This document shows positions 1 through 8,224 of a stretch of 64,000 nucleotides of DNA, piece after piece (position 1 is the stretch's first letter; each line of letters opens with the position of its first letter). Position numbers and translations under genes: made by a program. Source of the DNA: Changchengzhania lutea (lineage in GTDB: Bacteria > Bacteroidota > Bacteroidia > Flavobacteriales > Flavobacteriaceae). Location: the NCBI RefSeq assembly GCF_006974145.1, contig NZ_CP039456.1:3782499-3846498 (forward strand), written 5' to 3'. The notes under the pieces were generated by a model. That model searched no databases, had not been told where the DNA came from, and saw nothing but the letters and a program-made list of their open reading frames with translations.

Positions 1-97
1 TTACATAACTATAGGCCACTTCCATGACATCATTATAGGAATAATGTATGCTGTTCAATTTAAAACGATTATGTACTTTATTGAAATCTGGTATCAT
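1..97 (-). CDS. menE: O-succinylbenzoate-CoA ligase (MenE), N-terminal fragment
   Basis: Only the first 32 codons are inside the window; the frame starts at the ATG at 97 and is open to base 1. The visible peptide begins MIPDFNKVHNRFKLNS and continues to a V-M-E-V-A-Y-S-Y-V segment, which resembles from memory the N-terminus of flavobacterial o-succinylbenzoate-CoA ligases. The enzyme activates o-succinylbenzoate with ATP and CoA in menaquinone synthesis. It is the last visible gene of the minus-strand run menB-menA-hydrolase-menC-CPBP, starting 2 bp after the CPBP stop codon, so it is probably co-transcribed. The name rests largely on the men context because no catalytic motif is in the window. 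Confidence 0.6.
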   Translation of the reverse strand, partial: MIPDFNKVHNRFKLNSIHYSYNDVMEVAYSYV

Positions 98-99
98 AA

Positions 100-1056
100 C
101 TATTCTGTAATTTTATAATTTTCTATTCTTGGATCCTCAACTCGGCCGAATAATTTATCTTTCCAATTGTTCCAATTATACTTCTTTGACAAAATGAATA
201 ACAGGATTGGAAACACAATAAATACCGGCATAAAAATTTCAGTAAAACCCATTTCGGTAGGATCGGACATGTCCTTTAATATAGAATGCGTTTGAAATGC
301 GGTCCAATCGGCAGTTACTAAAAGCGCGGTAAAGAGGTTATTGGCCGCATGAAACCCTAATGCCAACTCCATACCGTCATCCATTAATGTCATAATTCCT
401 AAAAACAAGCCGGTTCCTATATAATAAATCATAATGACATTCCCCAATTTATCCACTTCTGGATTGGCAATATGCAGTAACCCAAAAACCACGGAAGTCG
501 TTATTAATGGAAGCCACTTATTCTTAAAAATCACTCCAAGTCCTTGCATTAAATAACCCCTAAATAGATATTCTTCAAAACTGGTTTGTAAAGGGACTAA
601 AATAATAGCGATAACGCAGAGAATTAAAAAAGGGGCTAAATTAAAATTGATCACATAATCACTAGGAGACAAAACATAATCGAGTATTATAAAACCGCTT
701 GAAAGGAGTCCCCATAGTATAAATATAAACCAAAAACGTTTCCAATCTATTTTTGGCCTCGATGTTGTTAGATGTGTAATACTCTGTTTGTGAATTGTTT
801 TAACGACTATAAATAGCCCAACTAAACCCACAGCAAACGACAGGAGCATCAAAAATAAATTGAGGTTAGGTTCTAACAAGGACATCATTGTAGATTCATC
901 TAAATTATCAAAACCATCTCCATCTTTATAAGCTTTCATAAACACTGCTACAGTGAAGGGGATTTGCCCTAAAACTACAGCTATAAAAATGATAATAATT
1001 CCAACGACATACCGCCACCAATTGTGTAAAACATTAAATGCTTGAGCTATATACAT
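100..1056 (-). CDS. CPBP family intramembrane glutamic protease
   Basis: A 318-residue polytopic membrane protein with hydrophobic segments throughout. It carries the three hallmark motifs of the CPBP (CAAX protease / bacteriocin-processing, Abi) family: EEYLFRG near residue 162, FGLLH near 190 and HAANN near 238, which supply the catalytic Glu and His residues. The family includes type II CAAX prenyl-endopeptidases and proteases of bacteriocin self-immunity. The substrate here is unknown. The gene sits between menC and menE in what looks like one operon, which suggests co-expression but not necessarily a role in quinone synthesis. The start is the ATG at 1056; the C-terminus is charged and probably cytoplasmic. 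Confidence 0.85.
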   Translation of the reverse strand: MYIAQAFNVLHNWWRYVVGIIIIFIAVVLGQIPFTVAVFMKAYKDGDGFDNLDESTMMSLLEPNLNLFLMLLSFAVGLVGLFIVVKTIHKQSITHLTTSRPKIDWKRFWFIFILWGLLSSGFIILDYVLSPSDYVINFNLAPFLILCVIAIILVPLQTSFEEYLFRGYLMQGLGVIFKNKWLPLITTSVVFGLLHIANPEVDKLGNVIMIYYIGTGLFLGIMTLMDDGMELALGFHAANNLFTALLVTADWTAFQTHSILKDMSDPTEMGFTEIFMPVFIVFPILLFILSKKYNWNNWKDKLFGRVEDPRIENYKITE

Positions 1057-1113
1057 ATACTATAATTTGCTTTTTATTAATTTTGGCATGAAATTAAATA
1101 TTAAAACGAAACC

Positions 1114-2160
1114 TTAAAGTTTCATGTTTTCTATATTCCAAGCTCTTTCTTTTTCGTAACGCAATGTACCATTTTTAACTAAAAGTGGCGAATCAAAATT
1201 GTTGCTAAATAAACTTCCAGTACCTAGACCCTGTGGTAAATTGCTATGCTTGGTAAATGTATATTGGGCAATGGCATTTAAGCCAATATTACTTTCTAAA
1301 GCACTTGTTATCCACCAACCAACATGAAGTTTTTCTGCTTCCTTAATCCAAGTATCACTACCATAAAAGCCCCCTATTAAACTTGGTTTTAAAATGATAT
1401 ATTGCGGATTTATAGTTTGTAGTAATTTCTGTTTTTTTGTTACAGAATACACCCCTATTAATTCTTCATCTAAAGCGATAGGCAATGGTGAAATGCCACA
1501 CAATTTTGCCATTTCATGAACCTGTCCTTGTTTTATAGGTTGCTCAATAGAATGTAAATCGAGCTCTGCTAAGATTTTCAATTTATCTAAAGCTTCAGAT
1601 ACTGAAAAAGCACCATTGGCATCTACGCGTAATTCAATATCTTTTGAAGAAAAATCATTACGAATAGATTTAATTAATGCTACTTCTTTTTTAAAATCAA
1701 TAGCCCCTATTTTCATTTTAATGCATGTAAAACCAGAACTGATCTTTTCCTCAATCTGCTGCTTCATAAATGATTCACTTCCCATCCAAATAAGACCGTT
1801 AATAGGAATTACGGCATTATTGATAGTAAACTTTGAAGGAAACAATTCAAACAGATTAGTGCTTTGTAAAGACAATAAAGCCATTTCTAATCCGAACTGA
1901 ATACTTGGAAATTCTTCTAATTCGCCTAATAAAAAATTAAGGCTCAGGTTAATATTATTACAAACCCATTTGAGTTTGTCTTCATAATCTGGCCTGTCAT
2001 CAATAGATAATCCCCTAAAAAGTCCACATTCACCAATGCCACGTTTACCATTTGATTCTAAAATAAGAAACCAGGTTTCCTTGGTTTTTAAAATTCCACG
2101 GGATGTTCCGCTAGCTTGTTTAAAATTGAGAAGGTATTTTTTGTAAGAGGCAGTAGTCAT
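1114..2160 (-). CDS. menC: o-succinylbenzoate synthase
   Basis: A 348-residue enolase-superfamily enzyme. The expected MenC catalytic set is visible: the KMK motif (K148, K150), metal ligands D180 (in RVDANG), E206 (in SIEQP) and D231 (in ALDEE), and the second-face lysine K258 (in ILKPSL). It dehydrates SHCHC to o-succinylbenzoate in the menaquinone pathway and needs Mg2+. Length is normal for the family. The gene begins exactly where the upstream UPF0173 hydrolase stop codon ends, so translation is probably coupled. The pathway neighbours menA, menB and menE on the same strand support the assignment over other enolase-superfamily functions such as dipeptide epimerase. Confidence 0.93.
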   Translation of the reverse strand: MTTASYKKYLLNFKQASGTSRGILKTKETWFLILESNGKRGIGECGLFRGLSIDDRPDYEDKLKWVCNNINLSLNFLLGELEEFPSIQFGLEMALLSLQSTNLFELFPSKFTINNAVIPINGLIWMGSESFMKQQIEEKISSGFTCIKMKIGAIDFKKEVALIKSIRNDFSSKDIELRVDANGAFSVSEALDKLKILAELDLHSIEQPIKQGQVHEMAKLCGISPLPIALDEELIGVYSVTKKQKLLQTINPQYIILKPSLIGGFYGSDTWIKEAEKLHVGWWITSALESNIGLNAIAQYTFTKHSNLPQGLGTGSLFSNNFDSPLLVKNGTLRYEKERAWNIENMKL

Positions 2161-2838
2161 TTAAAGTTCTATATAATCGCCTATGCCCAAAAGCATTAAA
2201 TCTTTGTTTTTTTGGAAGAATTTCCGCTTCGCCACTTCATGGTCAATTTCAATATATCCAAAGGTATCAAAGTGGTATCCTAAAATTTTATCGCACTCAA
2301 TAAAGTCACTTGCTAAAATGGCATCATCAATCCCCATGGTAAAATTATCGCCTATAGGTAAAATAGCCAAATCGAGGGTGGTTTGCATGGGGATTAATTT
2401 CATATCAAAAGTCAAGGCTGTATCACCTGCTATATAAACATTTTTGTGTTCGCCTTCTATAACAAACCCACCAGGTTGTCCACCATAACTACCATTTGGA
2501 AACGATGACGTATGGATAGCATTGACATATTTCACATTTCCAAATTCAAAGTCCCATTGACCACCATGATTCATAGGGTGTCCTTCTATTCCTAATTTTT
2601 CGTAATAGCCCACAATTTCATAATTAGAAATCACCACTGCTCCCGTACGTTTAGCGATAGCTTCAACATCTAAAATATGATCTTGATGTGCATGGGTAAC
2701 CAAAATATAATCGGCTTCCAAAGTTTCAATATTTATATGCGATGCTTTTTCATTACCCGTAATAAATGGATCTACAAGAATATTTACATCATCTACTGTT
2801 ATTCCTAAACTGGCGTGTCCGTAAAATGTAATTTTCAT
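2161..2838 (-). CDS. UPF0173 metal-dependent hydrolase (metallo-beta-lactamase fold)
   Basis: A 225-residue protein with the metallo-beta-lactamase signature THAHQDH (H49, H51, D53, H54), an early GHASLGI motif and a VDPF segment, all typical of the UPF0173 / UlaG-like group. The family binds two metal ions and hydrolyses ester, lactone or phosphodiester bonds; the substrate of this member is not known. It lies between menA and menC with almost no spacing (21 bp to menA, 0 bp to menC), so it is translated from the menaquinone operon. A housekeeping hydrolase carried along in the operon is as likely as a pathway role. Confidence 0.85.
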   Translation of the reverse strand: MKITFYGHASLGITVDDVNILVDPFITGNEKASHINIETLEADYILVTHAHQDHILDVEAIAKRTGAVVISNYEIVGYYEKLGIEGHPMNHGGQWDFEFGNVKYVNAIHTSSFPNGSYGGQPGGFVIEGEHKNVYIAGDTALTFDMKLIPMQTTLDLAILPIGDNFTMGIDDAILASDFIECDKILGYHFDTFGYIEIDHEVAKRKFFQKNKDLMLLGIGDYIEL

Positions 2839-2859
2839 AATTATAAATTTAATGATGTG

Positions 2860-3762
2860 TTAGAGTATATGTCCGATACCCAATAAAATGGATAAGAGCA
2901 CGGTTGTTAAGGCTAGTTTTTTGAGTTCAGGGTCTAATAATTGGGGTATTTCATTCTTATTCACCTTAAAAATATGAATAATTAACGGGATATACGCTAT
3001 CATAAATATGAGATTATATGGCAATGTATAGTATAAAACACCAAATAATGCAGATATTACAATAGCCAATACAACGAGCCCTATGTGATACATTTTGACT
3101 TTCTCTGCTCCCAACTTTACAGCTAAGGTGATTTTATTCGATTTTTTATCAGAAATCATATCCCGCATATTATTTAAATTCAACACGGCAGCGCTTAAAA
3201 GCCCGATAGTACAAGCAGGTAAAATAGTGACATGATCCATAGCTTTTGCATAAAGCACATAACAGCCCATGGTACTAATCAGTCCGAAAAAAACAAATAC
3301 AAAGACATCGCCCAAACCTTTATAACCATAGGCATTAGTTCCTACGGTATATCGTATTGCGGCCACGACAGACGCAATTCCTAAAATAAAAAAAAGTAAT
3401 GTTAAAAAGAAGTGTTTCACACCAAAAGCGGAAAAAATAAGAAAAAAGGATAAACCAATAGAAATTAGAATATTAATTTTTATGGCATTAAACATTTGTT
3501 CTGGTGAAATTTTACCACTTTGTATGGCGCGTTCAGGACCAATTCTTTCGTTGTTATCGGTGCCTTTAATACCATCGCCATAATCATTAGCGAGATTCGA
3601 CAGAATTTGAAGACTTAAGGTGGTAAGAATGGCCAATATGCAAATTCTTAAATCGAAATAACCATTGTATGCGGCTAGAAATGAAGCCACAATAATTCCT
3701 GAAACGGAAAGTGGCAGTGTTCTCAAACGCATCGATGAAATCCAAAGGGACAAGTTGCTCAT
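2860..3762 (-). CDS. menA: 1,4-dihydroxy-2-naphthoate prenyltransferase
   Basis: A membrane prenyltransferase of the UbiA superfamily, 300 residues from the ATG at 3762. It has the family's Asp-rich Mg2+/diphosphate site NDYGDGIKGTD near residue 60, a second Asp motif NMRDMISD near 185, and multiple membrane helices. It attaches the polyprenyl tail to DHNA and is the membrane-committing step of menaquinone synthesis. The ATG at 3762 shares its A with the menB stop codon (TGATG), a classic coupled arrangement. An in-frame ATG four codons upstream at 3774 is possible but lies inside menB and precedes the conserved beginning. Confidence 0.92.
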   Translation of the reverse strand: MSNLSLWISSMRLRTLPLSVSGIIVASFLAAYNGYFDLRICILAILTTLSLQILSNLANDYGDGIKGTDNNERIGPERAIQSGKISPEQMFNAIKINILISIGLSFFLIFSAFGVKHFFLTLLFFILGIASVVAAIRYTVGTNAYGYKGLGDVFVFVFFGLISTMGCYVLYAKAMDHVTILPACTIGLLSAAVLNLNNMRDMISDKKSNKITLAVKLGAEKVKMYHIGLVVLAIVISALFGVLYYTLPYNLIFMIAYIPLIIHIFKVNKNEIPQLLDPELKKLALTTVLLSILLGIGHIL

Positions 3763-4601
3763 CAAGGAATCCATTTTTTATCAAAGTTAGGCTTACGCTT
3801 TTCAAGAAATGCGTTTCTGCCTTCAATGGCTTCTTCTGTCATGTATGCTAATCTGGTAGCTTCCCCTGCAAATACTTGTTGCCCTACCATACCGTCATCA
3901 GTCAAATTCATTGCAAATTTAAGCATCTTAATAGAAGTTGGTGATTTGGCCAAAATCTCCTGTGCCCATTCATAGGCTGTGGCTTCTAATTCATCATGGG
4001 GAATGACACCATTTACCATACCCATATCAAAAGCTTCTTGAGCTGAGTAATTTCGACCTAAAAAGAAAATTTCACGAGCTTTCTTTTGTCCAACCATTTT
4101 AGCTAAATACGCAGAGCCGTAACCACCATCAAAACTCGTTACGTCGGCATCAGTTTGCTTAAATATAGCGTGTTCCTTACTAGCTAGTGTTAAATCACAG
4201 ATCACGTGTAAACTATGTCCGCCTCCTACTGCCCAACCTGGGACAACTGCTATGACGGCTTTGGGCATAAAACGAATTAAGCGCTGCACTTCTAAAATAT
4301 TCAAACGGTGGTATCCATCTTCTCCAACATACCCTTGATGCCCTCTTGCTTTTTGATCACCACCACTACAAAATGAATATACGCCGTCTTTAGTAGAGGG
4401 GCCTTCGGCAGACAGCAATACAACACCAATGTTTATATCTTCATTTGCATCGTAGAAAGCATCATATAATTCACTCGTGGTTTTTGGTCTAAATGCATTT
4501 CGCACATCTGGTCTGTTAAACGCAATTCGAGCGACACCATTCGACTTTTTATAGGTAATATCTTGATATTCTTTTACCCTTACCCAGTTAGCTTGCTCCA
4601 T
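3762..4601 (-). CDS. menB: 1,4-dihydroxy-2-naphthoyl-CoA synthase
   Basis: A crotonase-superfamily enzyme of 279 residues that ring-closes o-succinylbenzoyl-CoA in menaquinone synthesis. Visible family features are the N-terminal RIAFNRPDVRNAFRP segment, the FCSGGDQ oxyanion region, GWAVGGGHSLH and FDGGYGSAYLA, all closely matching MenB. The ATG at 4601 gives MEQANWVRVKEYQDITY; a TTG six codons upstream is not needed. It is the first gene of the minus-strand men run and is divergent from the peptidase gene at 4654. Confidence 0.96.
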   Translation of the reverse strand: MEQANWVRVKEYQDITYKKSNGVARIAFNRPDVRNAFRPKTTSELYDAFYDANEDINIGVVLLSAEGPSTKDGVYSFCSGGDQKARGHQGYVGEDGYHRLNILEVQRLIRFMPKAVIAVVPGWAVGGGHSLHVICDLTLASKEHAIFKQTDADVTSFDGGYGSAYLAKMVGQKKAREIFFLGRNYSAQEAFDMGMVNGVIPHDELEATAYEWAQEILAKSPTSIKMLKFAMNLTDDGMVGQQVFAGEATRLAYMTEEAIEGRNAFLEKRKPNFDKKWIP

Positions 4602-4616
4602 TTTCTTTATTTTAGT

Positions 4617-4624
4617 CAAAAATA
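4617..4624 (-). promoter_or_regulatory. Possible -7 element of the men operon
   Basis: On the minus strand this reads TATTTTTG, matching the Bacteroidetes -7 consensus TAnnTTTG, 15 bases upstream of the menB ATG. I do not see a TTG at the usual 19-base spacing, and the implied leader would be only about 10 nt, so this is a weak call. Confidence 0.3.
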
Positions 4625-4653
4625 AATTTTATTTCATTAATAACTGACTTCAT

Positions 4654-5748
4654 ATGAAAAATAATATTGCCTTTCTTCTTTTAATGATTACCTGTTTTAT
4701 TGGAAATTCCCAAGCTTATAAATTCGAAACGATTGTTGATCTTGAAGCTACAGATGTTATTAGTCAAGGTAAAACAGGCACCTGCTGGAGTTTTTCAACA
4801 TCATCATTTTTAGAAAGTGAAATTATACGTCTCACGGGAAAACGTATTGATTTATCTGAAATGTTTACGGTAAGAAACACGTATCCAACGAAGGCTTGGA
4901 ATTATGTTATGAGACAAGGCAAAGCACAGTTTAGTGAAGGTGGCTTAGCACATGACGTTATGAACAGCCTTAGCGAATATGGATTGGTACCAAATAGCAT
5001 ATATTCTGGGCTTCAAGATGGCACCACTAGCCACAACCACAGCAAATTGATTGATACTTTAAAAACTGTGCTGGATTTATATATAAAAAATCCACATGAA
5101 TATACTTCAAACTGGAGCACTGACTTTGATGCTATTTTGGATGGATTTTTAGGTAAAAATATTACCACGTTTGAATATGAAGGAGTTGTGTATACACCAA
5201 AGACATTCTTAGAAATGACTCAGCTTAACCCTGATGAATATGTCACAATAACGTCATTTAGCCATGTACCCTTTAACTCAACCTTTATTTTAAATATACC
5301 TGATAATTTCTCTAATGGCAGCTATTATAATGTTCCACTAGATGATATGGTTCAAATTACCAACCATGCTCTGAAATCCGGTTACACTGTTGAACTTGAT
5401 TGCGATGTTAGCGAAAAGACTTTTTCAGCGAAAGCGGGATTAGCAATTATTCCTGAAAATGATTTAAATGTATCCCCAGCCTTGACAAGTATTTCCAATG
5501 AAAAGGAAATAACCCAAGAGTTTCGTCAAAAAGAATTTGAAAATTTTAATACAACAGATGACCATTTGATGCATATTACTGGACTTGTAAAAGATCAAAA
5601 TGGCATCATGTACTACAAAGTAAAAAATTCTTGGGGCTCTAATTCTGAACGCGTCGCTAGAGGTGGGTATTTATATATGAGTGAAGCCTATTTTAGACTT
5701 AAAACCATATCCATAATGATACATAATAGTGCCGTCTTAAAAAACTAA
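4654..5748 (+). CDS. Secreted C1-type (papain/bleomycin hydrolase-like) cysteine peptidase
   Basis: A 364-residue protein with an N-terminal signal peptide (hydrophobic to about residue 19, probable cleavage GNS|Q). The papain-fold catalytic residues are visible: the oxyanion Gln and nucleophile Cys in ISQGKTGTCWSFS near residues 38-48, His in HLMHITG near 305, and Asn in VKNSWG near 326. The order and spacing fit the C1B aminopeptidase (bleomycin hydrolase) branch, although those enzymes are usually cytoplasmic and longer. It is exported to the periplasm or beyond and probably degrades peptides. It is divergent from the men operon; no strong terminator follows. Confidence 0.85.
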   Translation: MKNNIAFLLLMITCFIGNSQAYKFETIVDLEATDVISQGKTGTCWSFSTSSFLESEIIRLTGKRIDLSEMFTVRNTYPTKAWNYVMRQGKAQFSEGGLAHDVMNSLSEYGLVPNSIYSGLQDGTTSHNHSKLIDTLKTVLDLYIKNPHEYTSNWSTDFDAILDGFLGKNITTFEYEGVVYTPKTFLEMTQLNPDEYVTITSFSHVPFNSTFILNIPDNFSNGSYYNVPLDDMVQITNHALKSGYTVELDCDVSEKTFSAKAGLAIIPENDLNVSPALTSISNEKEITQEFRQKEFENFNTTDDHLMHITGLVKDQNGIMYYKVKNSWGSNSERVARGGYLYMSEAYFRLKTISIMIHNSAVLKN

Positions 5749-5808
5749 ATAAAATTTTCAGAAAATCTCAAAAAACCAATATTTATTTTGTTTTTTTTGA
5801 ACAAAAAA

Positions 5809-5826
5809 ATACGTGTATCTACGTAT
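5809..5826. promoter_or_regulatory. Inverted repeat ATACGT-N6-ACGTAT
   Basis: A 6-bp perfect inverted repeat with a 6-base spacer lies just upstream of, and touching, a possible TTG -33 element (5826-5828). It could be an operator for the small gene at 5933 or a simple hairpin behind the peptidase gene. No family can be named. Confidence 0.25.
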
Positions 5827-5856
5827 TGCATTGTAGTCTTTTATTTATTAAATTTG
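5826..5856 (+). promoter_or_regulatory. Possible promoter of the 60-residue ORF
   Basis: TTG (5826-5828), 20 bases, then TAAATTTG (5849-5856), which matches the Bacteroidetes -7 consensus TAnnTTTG with spacing one base longer than ideal. It would give a leader of about 70 nt before the ATG at 5933. Confidence 0.4.
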
Positions 5857-5932
5857 TGGTAATATTAAAGTTTAATCGATAAAATTTGCGCTTTAGCCTT
5901 ATTTAGTGTATTTTGCCGACAGTTTAACCCCA

Positions 5933-6115
5933 ATGCTTATGTTATTAATCATTACTATTTCCGTTACTTTATTAGTAGCAATTAATTTTATATTACTAAT
6001 ATTTAGCTGTAATAAAACTCCAAAAGGAGTTAAAACCAATAAACAACCTGTAATATTCAAGCCAGAATTTACCATTGAATTGGAATCTCACACGCTTGCT
6101 CCAACAGGAAGTTAG
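5933..6115 (+). CDS. Small single-pass membrane protein or lipoprotein, function unknown
   Basis: A 60-residue ORF. Residues 1-25 form one hydrophobic segment ending IFSC, followed by a basic stretch and a tail ending LAPTGS. IFSC could be a lipobox, since other probable lipoproteins here also end their signal in FSC, but the N-terminus has no positive charge, so a simple membrane anchor is equally possible. A GTG nine codons upstream (5906) is in frame, but the ATG fits the hydrophobic start better. The last 47 bases overlap the 3' end of ung on the other strand. A promoter-like TAAATTTG lies 77 bases upstream. I recognise no characterised family. Confidence 0.55.
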   Translation: MLMLLIITISVTLLVAINFILLIFSCNKTPKGVKTNKQPVIFKPEFTIELESHTLAPTGS

Positions 6116-6734
6116 TTTTACTAAAGTGCTTGTTATCAAACCAGTGTCCTCTATTTGCGCTAAGCGGAGATGGATGTCCTGACATCAGTGTTTTATGTTT
6201 TTCCGTATCAATACGTTTTATTTTACTTTTTGCATAACCTCCCCAAAGCAAAAACATGACTTGCTCTTTTTTAGTGCTTATTAGTTCAATTACAGCATCT
6301 GTAAAAGTTTCCCAACCCATCTTTTGATGACTTCCAGCTTCATGAGCCCTTACCGTTAATGTAGCATTTAATAATAAAACACCCTGTTTTGCCCAACGGT
6401 CCAAATTCCCACTTTCTGGATATGAAATACCCAAATCTGACTCAATCTCCTTGAAAATATTTTTTAATGAAGGTGGATGCTTAACGCCATCGTGAACACT
6501 GAAACACAATCCATTGGCTTGTCCATAATTGTGATACGGATCTTGACCAATAATGACCACTTTAACATTATCAAAATGGCAGTGTTCAAAAGCATTAAAA
6601 ATTTGATTCCCTAGTGGGAAACACTGATGGTTTTTATATTCGTTCTTTACAAAATTTGCTAAGCTTTTAAAATAGGGTTTATTAAACTCTAGGTCTAAAT
6701 GAGGCTTCCAACTCTTATGAATATCGACGTTCAT
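6069..6734 (-). CDS. ung: Uracil-DNA glycosylase, family 1
   Basis: A 221-residue base-excision repair enzyme that removes uracil from DNA. The water-activating loop GQDPYHNYGQANGLCFSV (catalytic Asp near residue 65), the PPSLKNIF segment and the Leu-loop GHPSPLSANRG with the catalytic His are all present, and length matches the family. The gene starts 12 bases after the holA stop, so the two form a small operon. Its 3' end is overlapped in antisense by the small ORF ending at 6115. Confidence 0.97.
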   Translation of the reverse strand: MNVDIHKSWKPHLDLEFNKPYFKSLANFVKNEYKNHQCFPLGNQIFNAFEHCHFDNVKVVIIGQDPYHNYGQANGLCFSVHDGVKHPPSLKNIFKEIESDLGISYPESGNLDRWAKQGVLLLNATLTVRAHEAGSHQKMGWETFTDAVIELISTKKEQVMFLLWGGYAKSKIKRIDTEKHKTLMSGHPSPLSANRGHWFDNKHFSKTNFLLEQACEIPIQW

Positions 6735-6746
6735 AAACTATTATCG

Positions 6747-7748
6747 TTATAATATTCTAATTAATAACTCTTTTAGCAAATCCCCTTGTGGTACACCGCT
6801 AGCACCAACACCTTTACTTTTTAAATCGAATTCTCTTAAGGTAGCTACAATGCCACTAACCTTTCTCATTGGAAAATTTCGAGCTGCGTTGATATAGTCA
6901 TTAACAAAATATGGGTTCACTTTTAATGCCGAGGCCACACTCCTTGGAGATTTATCTTTTAAACCATGAAAGTGTAGTAATTGAGAAAAAAAACTAAAGA
7001 GTAACGACACGGTAACGACCATGGGATTGTCCTTTGGATTTTCAGCAAAATATTTTATTATTTGATGCGCTTTTAAGGTATTTCTCTCGCCAATAGCCTT
7101 TCTTAATTCAAAATTATTATAGTCCTTACTGATACCAATATTTTCCTCTATGATTTCTGGGGTAATTTGATTTCCTTTTGGTAGGATTATTTGAATTTTA
7201 TCTAATTCATTAGTAATCTTACTCAGGTCATTCCCCAAAAACTCCACAAGCATTTGTGCTGCTTTTGGTGCTATCGTGTACCCTTTGGGAGATAACGTTC
7301 TTCTTATCCAATCTGCTACCTGATTTTCATAAAGCTTTTTGCTTTCATAAACCACACCTATTTTTTTAATGGCCTTATAAAGCGCTTTGCGTTTATCAAT
7401 TTTTTTATACTTATAATTTACAACCAAAATGGTTGTGGGTTGTGGGTTGAGCGCATAGGCTGATAATTTCTCAATAGTACGCGATAAGTCTTGGGCTTCT
7501 TTCAGAATAATAACTTGATATTCCGCCATCATGGGATACCGCTTGGCATGTCCTATAACATCTTCAACAGTAACGTCCCGACCATAGAGAACCATTTGGT
7601 TAAACCCGCGCTCCTCCTCTGTTAAGACATTTGCCTCTAGATAATCTGAAATTTTATCAATATAATAGGGTTCTTCACCCATTAAAAAATAAATAGGTTT
7701 CAGATTTCTGTTTTTTATATCAGCTACTAACTGTTTTACTTCATCCAT
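6747..7748 (-). CDS. holA: DNA polymerase III subunit delta
   Basis: A 333-residue clamp-loader delta subunit. It begins MDEVKQLVADIKNRNLKPIY followed by FLMGEEPYYIDKI, the degenerate nucleotide-binding region typical of HolA, then a LVEFLGNDLSKITNELDKI segment (AAA+ lid) and a C-terminal collar domain with GVPQGDLLKELLIRIL. It opens the beta sliding clamp. It is divergent from the HsdR_N gene with 26 bases between start codons, and is followed by ung. Confidence 0.93.
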   Translation of the reverse strand: MDEVKQLVADIKNRNLKPIYFLMGEEPYYIDKISDYLEANVLTEEERGFNQMVLYGRDVTVEDVIGHAKRYPMMAEYQVIILKEAQDLSRTIEKLSAYALNPQPTTILVVNYKYKKIDKRKALYKAIKKIGVVYESKKLYENQVADWIRRTLSPKGYTIAPKAAQMLVEFLGNDLSKITNELDKIQIILPKGNQITPEIIEENIGISKDYNNFELRKAIGERNTLKAHQIIKYFAENPKDNPMVVTVSLLFSFFSQLLHFHGLKDKSPRSVASALKVNPYFVNDYINAARNFPMRKVSGIVATLREFDLKSKGVGASGVPQGDLLKELLIRIL

Positions 7749-7774
7749 TAAAAAAAAATCACCAAATTTGTGTA

Positions 7775-8224
7775 GTGCAAAAACTTAATTTCCCCACATA
7801 TACGTTTCGATTCAAAAATAGCGAAAATAAAGTTTCTATTTTCGATGCTATTCGTAAAAAATTCGTGATTTTACAACCCGAAGAATGGGTAAGACAACAT
7901 TGTGTTGCCTATTTAATCCAGGAAAAAGGCTATCCGAAATCATTAATTAACGTTGAAAAAGAACTGAAAGTTAATGGTTTAGCAAAGCGTTATGATATTG
8001 TAGTTTTTAATCCGGATGGGACTATTCATTTAATTGTAGAATGCAAATCTGCAACTATTGAAATTAACCAATCTACTTTTGACCAAATTGCACGCTATAA
8101 CCTCACCTTGTCCGCTGATTATTTAATGGTTACTAATGGAATAAATCACTATTATTGCCAGATGGATTTTAAAAATGAGCGTTATCAGTTTTTAAAGAAT
8201 CTTCCAAGTTATTCTAAACTATGA
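7775..8224 (+). CDS. Solo HsdR N-terminal-like PD-(D/E)XK protein
   Basis: A 149-residue protein resembling the N-terminal nuclease domain of type I restriction HsdR subunits but without any helicase part. The nuclease signature is readable: D near residue 73 in RYDIVVFN and the E-C-K motif in HLIVECKSATIEI near residues 86-96. The start appears to be GTG at 7775; the peptide MQKLNFPTYTFRFK then follows directly, as in homologs I recall from flavobacteria. The protein overlaps the next gene by 4 bases (ATGA), so the two are coupled. No hsdM or hsdS is nearby, so a restriction role is unlikely; function unknown. Confidence 0.8.
   Translation: MQKLNFPTYTFRFKNSENKVSIFDAIRKKFVILQPEEWVRQHCVAYLIQEKGYPKSLINVEKELKVNGLAKRYDIVVFNPDGTIHLIVECKSATIEINQSTFDQIARYNLTLSADYLMVTNGINHYYCQMDFKNERYQFLKNLPSYSKL

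Noticed and set aside
7763-7770. Palindromic CAAATTTG as a shared -7 box for holA and the HsdR_N-like gene
   Set aside because: It deviates from TAnnTTTG and no TTG is found at 19 bases on either strand; chance occurrence in A/T-rich DNA is more likely.
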